A DNA stretch of 64,000 bases from Streptococcus sp. S784/96/1 (GTDB lineage: Bacteria > Bacillota > Bacilli > Lactobacillales > Streptococcaceae): assembly GCF_902729355.1 (NCBI RefSeq), contig NZ_CACVCC010000002.1, forward strand, positions 62,001 to 126,000. The letters are read 5' to 3'. Below the pieces are notes generated by a model. It made no database searches, was not told the origin of the DNA, and saw only the letters and a program-made list of their open reading frames with translations. Positions 34,011 through 42,541 of the stretch are shown piece by piece (within the stretch, counting starts at the first letter, position 1; each line of letters opens with the position of its first letter). Made by a program: the position numbers and the translations under genes.

Positions 34011-34060
34011 AAAAAAGAAAGTCAAAAAATATTGACAACGCTTTCTTTTGTTATTAAAAT
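34011..34060 (+). promoter_or_regulatory. Sugar operon promoter with overlapping cre site
   Basis: TTGACA (34032-34037), 17 bases, TAAAAT (34055-34060). A CcpA-type cre, TTGACAACGCTTTCT (34032-34046, one mismatch to WTGNAANCGNWNNCW), covers the -35 box. AAAAGAAAG and CTTTCTTTT form a wider inverted repeat around it (34011-34049). Repression by glucose through CcpA is the expected effect. Confidence 0.8.
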
Positions 34061-34144
34061 AAACTTGTAAATAAAACAATTGTTTCTTTACTAAAAAATA
34101 AAACATCGTTTTCTTGTTAAGGAAAATGATAAAGTGAGGCTATT

Positions 34145-35401
34145 ATGAAAAAATCATGGAAATTGTTGGCGGTAACGTTATGTGGAGCTGCGTTATTAGT
34201 GGCATGTGGACCAAAAGCATCTGATACTAAATCTAAAGAAGGTGACAAGAGTGGCACAATTACGGTGTGGTCGGCATTTTCTGGACCGGATCTTGAAAAT
34301 TATCAAAAAACAATAGATGCTTATAATGCTACTAATCCAGCTTACAAAGTTAAGATGGTTCCGATGAAAGCAGATACACTTAAACAAAAATTGACAACAG
34401 CTGGTAAATCAGGAACGGGACTTCCTGATATTGCAGAATTAGCTTCAGAACAATTGCCATACTATAAAGATTTAGGATTGCTAGATAGTTGGGATTCGCT
34501 GATAAAAGGCTCCGATGTTAGCGCTGAACATTATGTTCCTGCGACATGGGAAATTGGGACGCTTGATGGTAAACAATATGGGGTTCCAGATAAAATGGAC
34601 ACATGGGTGATGTACTATAATCAAGACTTAGTAGATAAGTATGCGCCAGGTTCTCTTGATGATGGCATTGTTACTTATGCAGAAGTTGAGAAAGCGGGAG
34701 AAGCAGCTAAAGCTGATGGTATTTATGCAACAAGTAATGACTGGTCGTCTCAGAATTTCATGAATATTTATCTTCAAATGGGTGGAGAATGGCGTGATTC
34801 TTCCGGAAAATTTAATATTGATAATGATATTGCTAAGAAGGCTTGGGGAGAGTGGGAAAAACTTTATTCCAAAGGTTATGTTGTTCCAAATGGTGAGGAT
34901 GCCGTCAAAGCCTTCATGAATGGTAAAGTGATTTTTAATCCTGAGGGAACATGGATGTTGAGTCAATACCAAGGGATTAAAGACTTTAAATGGGGAGAGA
35001 TGTTAACTCTTCAATGGGATGAGAAAAATCTTATTCAAGCATCTGGAGCAGGACAATTTGCTATTTTTAAAACCAAAGAGAGCAGGTCTAAAAATCTTGA
35101 AAAGGGTATGGTTGATTTCTTAGCTTGGTTACAAACTAATCAAGGAGACATTGTGAAATCAGGTGCCAATCCAACAGCATTGGCAATGCTTGAAGATGAA
35201 AATTATACCAAATTACCACAATCATTCTTAGTGACAGATGAAAAAGCTCAAAATGCTATTACCATTAACACTGATCCAGGAATGTCACCATTTATGACTG
35301 CCTTTGATCCTAAGGGAATGGATATGATTTCTGGTAAGGCGGAACTTGATGCAACATTTAATCAAATTCAACAGACAGTTGCAGCTCAAATCAATGAATA
35401 A
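34145..35401 (+). CDS. Sugar ABC transporter substrate-binding lipoprotein
   Basis: The 418-residue family 1 solute-binding protein begins with a lipoprotein signal peptide (lipobox LLVAC) and has a Ser/Lys-rich linker. Its body shows ITVWSAFSGPDLENYQKT, GLPDIAELASEQLP and NPEGTWMLSQYQG, the hallmarks of oligosaccharide binders. It captures sugar outside the membrane for the two permeases downstream. A partial terminator after it should give more binding protein than permease. No ATPase gene is present in the island, so a shared MsmK-type ATPase encoded elsewhere is likely. Confidence 0.93.
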   Translation: MKKSWKLLAVTLCGAALLVACGPKASDTKSKEGDKSGTITVWSAFSGPDLENYQKTIDAYNATNPAYKVKMVPMKADTLKQKLTTAGKSGTGLPDIAELASEQLPYYKDLGLLDSWDSLIKGSDVSAEHYVPATWEIGTLDGKQYGVPDKMDTWVMYYNQDLVDKYAPGSLDDGIVTYAEVEKAGEAAKADGIYATSNDWSSQNFMNIYLQMGGEWRDSSGKFNIDNDIAKKAWGEWEKLYSKGYVVPNGEDAVKAFMNGKVIFNPEGTWMLSQYQGIKDFKWGEMLTLQWDEKNLIQASGAGQFAIFKTKESRSKNLEKGMVDFLAWLQTNQGDIVKSGANPTALAMLEDENYTKLPQSFLVTDEKAQNAITINTDPGMSPFMTAFDPKGMDMISGKAELDATFNQIQQTVAAQINE

Positions 35402-35434
35402 GATTGCTTAAATATCTTATTTATAATCTGTAAG

Positions 35435-35469
35435 CAAGTGGCTGAAGTCTTTAAGTGCCACTTGTTTTT
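35435..35469 (+). terminator. Partial terminator after the binding-protein gene
   Basis: CAAGTGGC and GCCACTTG pair perfectly across a 14-base loop, followed by TTTTTA. It sits between the binding-protein and permease genes. Confidence 0.8.
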
Positions 35470-35494
35470 ATTGTTATAAGAAATGGAGAAACTA

Positions 35495-36382
35495 ATGCGC
35501 AAACATTCTTCTAAAAAGCAATTTACGTGGAAAACGTTAGTATTTATTGCTCCTTTTTTAATTATTTTCAGTCTGTTTTTCTTAGCACCAGCCATTTTAG
35601 GCTTGTATGTGTCTTTTACAGAGTGGGATATTTACTCAACTCCTCAATGGGTGGGGCTAGAAAATTTTAAAACGTTGTTGTTTGATACAGAATCTATTTG
35701 GCATATTCAATTTACAGAAGGTTTTGTACATACTTTCTTATTTGCGGTGATTACTGTACCTTTGTGTATTGTAGTTCCTTTGTTGTTAGCAACATTATTA
35801 ATGAACAAGCCAAAATTAATGGGATTTTTTCAAGCTGTTCTTTATATGCCAAGTCTTTTTGCTATATCGGCGGTTATGATTATTTGGGCTTTTCTGTTGA
35901 GTATTTCCTACGGTCCGCAAAGTCTGCTGGGATTGGAAATCTTCTTTACAGGAGAACAACCTTGGGCTTGGATTGTTTTGGCTCTGGTTACTGTTTGGTG
36001 GACGATGGGAGGAAATTTAATTATTTATGTGGCAGCGCTTAATGCTGTTAGTTCCGAAATGATAGAAGCGGCTCAAATTGATGGTGCAAGTCGATTGAGA
36101 ACATTTTTTAGTATTCAATTACCTAGTATTAGAGATCAATTGTTATTCACGACTGTTATGACTACAATTGCTCAATTAAATGTATATGGTCAGCCTTTGA
36201 TGCTTACTAATGGTGGTCCGAATGGTTCCACTAGTGTGTTATTGATGTATATTCAGCAAGCTGCTTTTGGGGCAGGTATTCCACAAGCAGGAATGGCTTC
36301 TGCAATGGCGATTTTATTAGGTCTGGGAATTATGCTGGTTTCAGTATTTCAGTTTATTGCAGTTAGAAAAATGAATCAATAG
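35495..36382 (+). CDS. Sugar ABC transporter permease 1
   Basis: A 295-residue permease with six membrane helices and the EAA loop EMIEAAQIDGASRLRTFFSIQLPSI, of the MalF/UgpA type. I chose ATG 35495 because GGAG (35485-35488) is six bases upstream; ATG 35483 would put this site inside the gene. Contains ATP-dependent import machinery with the next gene. It is ten bases from the second permease gene. Confidence 0.93.
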   Translation: MRKHSSKKQFTWKTLVFIAPFLIIFSLFFLAPAILGLYVSFTEWDIYSTPQWVGLENFKTLLFDTESIWHIQFTEGFVHTFLFAVITVPLCIVVPLLLATLLMNKPKLMGFFQAVLYMPSLFAISAVMIIWAFLLSISYGPQSLLGLEIFFTGEQPWAWIVLALVTVWWTMGGNLIIYVAALNAVSSEMIEAAQIDGASRLRTFFSIQLPSIRDQLLFTTVMTTIAQLNVYGQPLMLTNGGPNGSTSVLLMYIQQAAFGAGIPQAGMASAMAILLGLGIMLVSVFQFIAVRKMNQ

Positions 36383-36392
36383 GAGTGATGAG

Positions 36393-37226
36393 ATGAAGCA
36401 ATCAAAAACAGCCCAAAGAATATCATTTATTATTTTAGCAGTTGTGTGTCTTGTTTGGATTTTACCACTAATCTGGGCAGTGTTCACCTCATTTAAATCA
36501 CAAAATGAAATTGCATCTTCTGGATTTCATCTATTACCAAAAGAGTGGACTTTGTCTAACTATACTACCTTGTTAAATAACAGTGAGGCATCTCCAGTAT
36601 TTCAATGGTTTACGAATTCGTTGATTATCTCTACAACTTTCATGGTTTTAACTGTATTTGTCACGGCTTTTGCGGCTTATGGGTTTACGAGATTAGAATG
36701 GCCAGGAAGAGATTTTATTTTCTCAATTCTACTAGGAAGTATGATGTTTCCGACGGTGATTAATCTAATTCCAAATTTCAAAATTATTAGTAGTTTAGGG
36801 TGGTCGAATACTTTCTTAGCAGTTATTATTCCTGGGGTTGCAGGGGTTTATAATCTATTTTTAGTAAGACAGTTTATGAAGGCAATTCCTTTGGGATTGG
36901 ATGAATCAGCTATGATTGATGGTGCAAATGAGTTTCAAATTTTTTGGTATATTATTTTGCCATTAATTAAGCCAGTGTTGCTTGTAGTAGCGTTATTTAG
37001 TTTTACAAATTCGTGGAATGATTTTTTATGGCCATCTATTGTGATGAGTGATGTTTCGCAGATGCCGATAACTCCGGGATTGCAATTATTGCAGGGGCAA
37101 TATCAAACATTCCCTGGCCTTGCAACTGCGGGGGCAATTCTAGCATTATTGCCTACGTTTTTACTTTATTTGGTTGCTCAAAAATATTTTATGCAATCAA
37201 TGTCGTTACAAAGTGGGATGAAATAA
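36393..37226 (+). CDS. Sugar ABC transporter permease 2
   Basis: The 277-residue MalG/UgpE-type permease has six membrane helices and the EAA loop DESAMIDGANEFQIFWYIILPLIKP. It pairs with permease 1 to import a sugar, probably an oligosaccharide. It has a GGAGTGATGAG ribosome site and is 11 bases before the GH2 gene. The substrate is not evident from the sequence alone. Confidence 0.93.
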   Translation: MKQSKTAQRISFIILAVVCLVWILPLIWAVFTSFKSQNEIASSGFHLLPKEWTLSNYTTLLNNSEASPVFQWFTNSLIISTTFMVLTVFVTAFAAYGFTRLEWPGRDFIFSILLGSMMFPTVINLIPNFKIISSLGWSNTFLAVIIPGVAGVYNLFLVRQFMKAIPLGLDESAMIDGANEFQIFWYIILPLIKPVLLVVALFSFTNSWNDFLWPSIVMSDVSQMPITPGLQLLQGQYQTFPGLATAGAILALLPTFLLYLVAQKYFMQSMSLQSGMK

Positions 37227-37237
37227 GGGGGAAATAA

Positions 37238-39037
37238 ATGAAACGTACAGAATATCCACGTCCTCAATTTGTCAGAGAAAAATGGTTAAACTTAAATGGG
37301 GAATGGCAATTTGAGTTTGATGACAAAAATGAAGGGCTAGTTAATAATTGGAATGGTTTAAAGGAGATTGAGTTTACTAAGCACATACAGGTTCCTTTTG
37401 TTTATCAGTCTGAAGCAAGTGGAATTAACGATCGTAGTGTACACGATGTTGTCTGGTATAAAAAACAGTTTTTCTATCACAAAAATGAAAGGGCAATAGT
37501 CTATCTTCATTTTGGTGCGGTAGACTATGAGGCGATGGTATACGTCAATGGTCAATTGGCGGGAACTCATGTTGGCGGAAACACTCCGTTTAAGTTTGAT
37601 GTTTCTAACTTGCTAGAGGATTCAGGAAATCAAGAAGTTATAGTTAGAGTAACAGACAGACATGATGATGAAGAGATGCCTAGAGGAAAGCAGTTTTGGG
37701 AAAAAACATCAAGAGGTATTTGGTATACTAATTCAACGGGTATTTGGCAAACAGTTTGGCTAGAAGAGGTTAATCAAAGCCATATAGATGATTTACGCTA
37801 TCATATTCGTTATGATGAAGGAATGGTAAATCTTGCAGTCAGGACATTAGGAAGTGTAAAGGGTGAGTCGAAGTTAGTTTATCGTATATCATATCAAGAT
37901 GAGATAGTTTCACAGGGGGAGCAATTAATAACGTCGGAAGTAACAACAATTGCCGTTGATGTGATACAAGGCCATATTTTTTCAACTAATTTTCATGACG
38001 ATGGCAGAAGTTGGACACCAGAAAATCCTAATTTATTTGATGTTGAATTAAAGTTAATGCTTGACGATACAGTTATAGATAGGGTAACCTCTTATTTTGG
38101 GTTTAGGAAAATTCATACGAAAAACGGTATGGTCTTTTTAAACAACAAACCATTTTATCAAAAATTAGTGTTAGACCAAGGCTATTGGTCAAAAGGTTTG
38201 TTAACAGCTCCAAGTGATGACGATTTTATTAAAGATATTGACTTAGCTAAAGCGATGGGCTTTAATGGCTGCCGTAAACATCAAAAAATGGAAGATCCTA
38301 GGTTTCTGTATTGGGCAGATGTCAAAGGATTTGTTGTTTGGGGAGAATGTGCGGCGCCTCCTATTTACAGTGAGCGCTCTGTGGCTCGTTTGATGGTAGA
38401 ATGGACTGAAATTATAAATCGTGATATTAACCATCCATCTATCATCACTTGGGTTCCAATTAATGAAAGCTGGGGAGTTCCTAATATTTCTCATGACAGG
38501 ATGCAACAACATTTTTCTCAAGCTATGTATCACTATATCCATTCTCTAGATAATTCTCGCTTAGTCATTTCTAATGATGGTTGGGCAGCTACGGAAACAG
38601 ATATTGTAGCTATCCATAATTATATGCACGGTCAAAACAGTGAAAAAGATAAGTATAACTATTATAGAGAAAGCCTATTTTGCAAGGAGTCTTTAATTAA
38701 TAATCCTTCGACGGCTTGGCCTATTTTTGCAGATGGTTTTGGTTACCAAGGACAACCTATTTTATTGACTGAATTTGGCGGGATAGCTTATGAAGTTTCT
38801 AACCAAGAAGGTTGGGGTTATACAAAAGTTGGCTCAGAGGAAGAATTTTTAGAGGATTATAAACGTATTATGTCAGCTATATATGCTTCAAAAGGACTCT
38901 GGGGATATTGTTATACACAACTAACAGATGTTGAACAAGAAATCAATGGTTTATTGACTTATAATCGAGACCCTAAGTGTGATTTAGAAAAAATAAAAAA
39001 AATCAATGATGGGTATCATATTCCAAATGTAGAATAG
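37238..39037 (+). CDS. Glycoside hydrolase family 2, intracellular
   Basis: A 599-residue enzyme with the GH2 layout: a jelly-roll sugar-binding start (LNLNGEWQFEFD), an immunoglobulin-like middle domain (about residues 185-285) and a TIM barrel with VPINESWG (acid/base Glu) and LLTEFGGIAYE (nucleophile Glu). No signal peptide is present, so it acts on sugars already imported by the ABC system. The family spans beta-galactosidase, beta-glucuronidase, mannosidase and arabinosidase activities, and sequence alone does not settle which. It is shorter than LacZ-type enzymes. Confidence 0.9.
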   Translation: MKRTEYPRPQFVREKWLNLNGEWQFEFDDKNEGLVNNWNGLKEIEFTKHIQVPFVYQSEASGINDRSVHDVVWYKKQFFYHKNERAIVYLHFGAVDYEAMVYVNGQLAGTHVGGNTPFKFDVSNLLEDSGNQEVIVRVTDRHDDEEMPRGKQFWEKTSRGIWYTNSTGIWQTVWLEEVNQSHIDDLRYHIRYDEGMVNLAVRTLGSVKGESKLVYRISYQDEIVSQGEQLITSEVTTIAVDVIQGHIFSTNFHDDGRSWTPENPNLFDVELKLMLDDTVIDRVTSYFGFRKIHTKNGMVFLNNKPFYQKLVLDQGYWSKGLLTAPSDDDFIKDIDLAKAMGFNGCRKHQKMEDPRFLYWADVKGFVVWGECAAPPIYSERSVARLMVEWTEIINRDINHPSIITWVPINESWGVPNISHDRMQQHFSQAMYHYIHSLDNSRLVISNDGWAATETDIVAIHNYMHGQNSEKDKYNYYRESLFCKESLINNPSTAWPIFADGFGYQGQPILLTEFGGIAYEVSNQEGWGYTKVGSEEEFLEDYKRIMSAIYASKGLWGYCYTQLTDVEQEINGLLTYNRDPKCDLEKIKKINDGYHIPNVE

Positions 39038-39046
39038 GTAATGCTC

Positions 39047-40429
39047 ATGAAAAAGAGTTTTCTCATTATAGGAGTGTTCATATTGATTTTAGTTGGCTGT
39101 ACACATTTTAAGGATAAGGAAAAAATATCTGATCAGTTTACGCCTATAATTGATAATAATGGGGCAGACCCTTGGCTGCTCAAAAACGATAATTACTATT
39201 ATTATACGAAAACCACAGGTAATGATGTCACTTTGTGGAGATCTGAAGAACTCAGTACAGTAGTAGCTGGAGAAAGGAAGGTGATATGGAAATTACCTAG
39301 TGAGTTTGAGAGTGCATGGGCTCCAGAGCTGCATTATCTAGATGATCAATGGATTGTTTATGTAGCGCTAAATAAAGGTGGCGAAACTCATCGGATGTAT
39401 GCTTTGACCAACTCCTCAAAGGATCCTTATCAAGGGGAGTGGAAACTTCAGGCTATAGCAGGTATGACTGAGCACTTTGCTATTGATGGGACTGTTTTAG
39501 AAACTAATCAAGGAAGGTATTTTATCTGGTCTGGTTGGGAAGGTTATGAGAACGTTGCTCAAAATTTATACATCGCTCCAATGGAGGGGATTGCTCAGAT
39601 ATCTGGCGAGCGACAGTTGCTGTCTCGACCTGAATTTGAATGGGAAAAAAAGCAGACTCCTTTAATCAATGAGGGACCCGAAATTTTTATTGCTGGAGAC
39701 ACGATTAATCTTGTCTATTCTGCTAGCGGAAGTTGGGATGATGATTACAGTTTAGGGTTGCTAACTCTTAATGTCAAGGATAATCCATTAGATGAGAAAA
39801 GATGGTCTAAAGAATCAAAGCCTATTATGGCGAAAACAGATTTTGTTTTTGGACCGGGTCATAATGGATTTGTGAGAGATAAAGAGGGTAAGCCTTGGAT
39901 TGTATATCATTCGGCAAGATGGTCTCATTCTGGCTGGGAGCGTTCCATTAGAATACAACCACTTTCTCTAAAAGGAGAAAAAATAGATACCATGCTTCCT
40001 TTGGCTTCAGAACAGTATCAAAGGTTGCCTAGTGGGGATTTAAAGAGGCAAATCTATTCGGCGATAGAGGCAAAACAATCAGGTGATTTTAAAATGATTG
40101 AAGATTCTAAAGGAGAATCTTTGAAAAGTATTGTAGGTTTTGCTAATCGTGAAGATGAGTTAACATTTAATGTGAATGTAAAGAAATCTGGTGATTATAT
40201 TTTTGCTGTATATGCTAAAACAGTAGATAATTACACCCCTGACAATTTAGTGCCAGTTTTAATGACAGTAGATGGGGAACCATATAGTACATTATTGCCG
40301 CCATCTGATGATTATTCTCCTTTATATCAAAAAGTATCACTAAAAAAAGGTGAACATATCGTAACGATTTCATCAGAAGTTGGAGTGGATGAAATAGCGA
40401 TTAATCGATTAGAAGTGATCGGAGATTGA
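39047..40429 (+). CDS. GH43-like glycosidase lipoprotein
   Basis: A 460-residue lipoprotein whose signal peptide ends in LVGC. The five-bladed GH43 catalytic features are visible: NGADPWLLKNDNYYYY (catalytic base Asp), WAPELHYLDDQWIVYVA and LINEGPEIF (acid Glu). A C-terminal domain (about residues 345-460) resembles a carbohydrate-binding module. It would trim arabinan- or xylan-type chains at the cell surface so that the ABC system can take up the products. I chose ATG 39047, with an AGG eight bases upstream. It is the last gene of the operon. Confidence 0.85.
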   Translation: MKKSFLIIGVFILILVGCTHFKDKEKISDQFTPIIDNNGADPWLLKNDNYYYYTKTTGNDVTLWRSEELSTVVAGERKVIWKLPSEFESAWAPELHYLDDQWIVYVALNKGGETHRMYALTNSSKDPYQGEWKLQAIAGMTEHFAIDGTVLETNQGRYFIWSGWEGYENVAQNLYIAPMEGIAQISGERQLLSRPEFEWEKKQTPLINEGPEIFIAGDTINLVYSASGSWDDDYSLGLLTLNVKDNPLDEKRWSKESKPIMAKTDFVFGPGHNGFVRDKEGKPWIVYHSARWSHSGWERSIRIQPLSLKGEKIDTMLPLASEQYQRLPSGDLKRQIYSAIEAKQSGDFKMIEDSKGESLKSIVGFANREDELTFNVNVKKSGDYIFAVYAKTVDNYTPDNLVPVLMTVDGEPYSTLLPPSDDYSPLYQKVSLKKGEHIVTISSEVGVDEIAINRLEVIGD

Positions 40430-40521
40430 GGTTGTTAAGTGACATCGCTTGATTTTAGACGATTAGTAAAAATTGTATAGCTAAAACTTTTTGAGATAAT
40501 ATGATGTGTCAATCGTGAAAT

Positions 40522-40552
40522 ATAAAAAAGACTGGGAGTCCAGTCTTTTTTA
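40522..40552. terminator. Bidirectional terminator GH43/pepF
   Basis: AAAAAAGACTGG and CCAGTCTTTTTT pair over a GAGT loop. It overlaps the pepF stop codon. Confidence 0.9.
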
Positions 40553-42355
40553 GGATATTTCCTTCTCCAGATCTGCACTATACGCAACAATTTGATCAAC
40601 GGTATCGCTGAGGAATTGGATAGTATCGCGGAGTGGCTTTTCGGTTGAAATATCAGCGCCGATGATAAGGGCTGAATCAAGTGGTGTCTTGCTACCGCCT
40701 GATTTGAGGAAATCAAGCCATTGGTTAGCGCCGTCAGGATTGTTTTTAATATTGAGGTAGCCAGCGGTTGAAATCACGAGACCAGCGGAGTAGGTGTAGC
40801 TGTAAAGCCCCATGTAATAGTGGGCTTGACGCATCCAAGTCAATGCGGCATCGTCATCAATTTCGACAGCATCTCCCCAGAACTTGCTAAGGACGTCTTT
40901 CATAATGCTGTTAAGTTTTTCAGCACCGAAGGTTCCGCCATTTTCAATCAAGGTATAGACTTCACGTTGGAAAGCTGCCTCAAGCAAATGAGTGATGAAG
41001 TTGTGGAAGTAGGTATCTGTCAAACGATGAGCAAGTGCGAAACGTTTTTGACGCGGGTTGTCAAATTGATTTTCGAGATAATCGCTAAGGAGTAATTCGT
41101 TCAAGGTTGACGGAGCTTCCACGAAATAGGTTGACATATGGGCATTGTAGAAACTTTGGTTGTTATCTGAGAAGATAAATTGACCAGAGTGCCCGATTTC
41201 GTGAATTAAAGTATAAACATCTGACATGCGGCCAGTCCAGCTCATGAGGACGTAAGGGTGCACGCGGTAAGGATCAGCAGCATAACCACCAGAATCCTTG
41301 TTTTTATTGGCTGCAAAGTCCACCCAGCGCTCAGATTGGTAGCGAGCCACCTCTTGAGAATACTCTTGACCAAGCGGAGCGACTGATTTCATGACAAGGT
41401 CATAAGCATCATCAATAGAGACTTCTGGATTGAGTTCATTGTCAATATCGAGTTTCCAGTCAGCGAAGGTCATTTTTTCAAGACCGTTAACAGCTGCCAC
41501 ATGTTTGAGGTAGCGTTGAGCCACAGGGCCAAATTCATTCATGATAAGGTCAATTTGACGGTCGAACATGGTACGGTCAACTTCTTGTTCGTCCAAGAGG
41601 TAATCGAAAACAGAGTCATAACCACGCATATCAGCTAGTAATTTTTCTGATTTTACTTTAGCAAGATAAGCTGCCGCTGCCGCATTTTGATGAGCGCGTA
41701 AACCTTTTGAGAACGAACGAAAGGCTTTTTCACGGACCGCAGCATCCTCGTGATTTTGATAGAAGTTTTCGTAAGTCACAAAGCTGTTTTTATAAACCTT
41801 ACCCTCAACCTCAAAATCGTCCATAGCAAAGTCACCGGCACGCATCTTCGTATAGATGTCATAAGGTGCCCCAAGCACTTCACGGAGGTTACTGATGGCT
41901 TTCTCAACTTCAGGAGCTAGCAAGTGGGCCTTTTGGCGTTTGGCCTGACGAATAGCAGAGCTGAAATGAGGGTTTTCTTCTAGTTCATCAAGAACAGCAT
42001 CATCAGCCTGTGCCAGAGCTGTATCAAAAAAGCTGAGCGCTACACTAGCTTTTGTCATGAAATCATCACCGCTTGCAGCGATTTCTGCGAATTCTTCATT
42101 GCTAAAATCAGTAGTCTGAGGCATGAAGGAATAGTTAATGATGTGGCTTTGTTGGATATAAATTTGTTCCAGTTCATAAAGCGCAGCGGTGAAATCATCA
42201 GCGGATTTCAAGTTGCCTTCGTAGTTTTTCTTGAATTGGTCAACATCTGCCAAGGCTTTTTCAATAGCTAATAAAAAATCTTCACGGTCTTTGTAAAGGG
42301 CTGTTAAGTCCCATAGTTCAGTTTCAGGAAATTCTGAACGTGGTTTGAGTTCCAT
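40550..42355 (-). CDS. pepF: Oligoendopeptidase F
   Basis: A 601-residue cytoplasmic zinc peptidase of family M3. The metal motif is YTLIHEIGHSGQF, with the third ligand Glu further downstream in the FVEAPST region. It cuts imported oligopeptides of about 7 to 17 residues. I chose the ATG at 42355 (MELKPRSEFPETELW) because GGAG lies six bases upstream of it; the ATG 12 bases further up overlaps that site. A terminator is shared with the sugar operon. A decayed copy of its 3' end lies at 31868-31962. Confidence 0.95.
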   Translation of the reverse strand: MELKPRSEFPETELWDLTALYKDREDFLLAIEKALADVDQFKKNYEGNLKSADDFTAALYELEQIYIQQSHIINYSFMPQTTDFSNEEFAEIAASGDDFMTKASVALSFFDTALAQADDAVLDELEENPHFSSAIRQAKRQKAHLLAPEVEKAISNLREVLGAPYDIYTKMRAGDFAMDDFEVEGKVYKNSFVTYENFYQNHEDAAVREKAFRSFSKGLRAHQNAAAAAYLAKVKSEKLLADMRGYDSVFDYLLDEQEVDRTMFDRQIDLIMNEFGPVAQRYLKHVAAVNGLEKMTFADWKLDIDNELNPEVSIDDAYDLVMKSVAPLGQEYSQEVARYQSERWVDFAANKNKDSGGYAADPYRVHPYVLMSWTGRMSDVYTLIHEIGHSGQFIFSDNNQSFYNAHMSTYFVEAPSTLNELLLSDYLENQFDNPRQKRFALAHRLTDTYFHNFITHLLEAAFQREVYTLIENGGTFGAEKLNSIMKDVLSKFWGDAVEIDDDAALTWMRQAHYYMGLYSYTYSAGLVISTAGYLNIKNNPDGANQWLDFLKSGGSKTPLDSALIIGADISTEKPLRDTIQFLSDTVDQIVAYSADLEKEIS

Positions 42356-42541
42356 AAGAGGCTCCATTTCTATTGTTAATATGACTCAGTATAGCAAAAA
42401 AGATGGCATTTGTCAGCGGTTTCTTTCAGATCTGCTATTTTCTTAAAAAGTGAACCTCTTCCAGAAAAGATGTTTTTTTAGTGTTCTTTTTTCATGAAAA
42501 ATAGTAAAATGAAAAGGCAATAAGTGAAAAGGAGCACAAGT

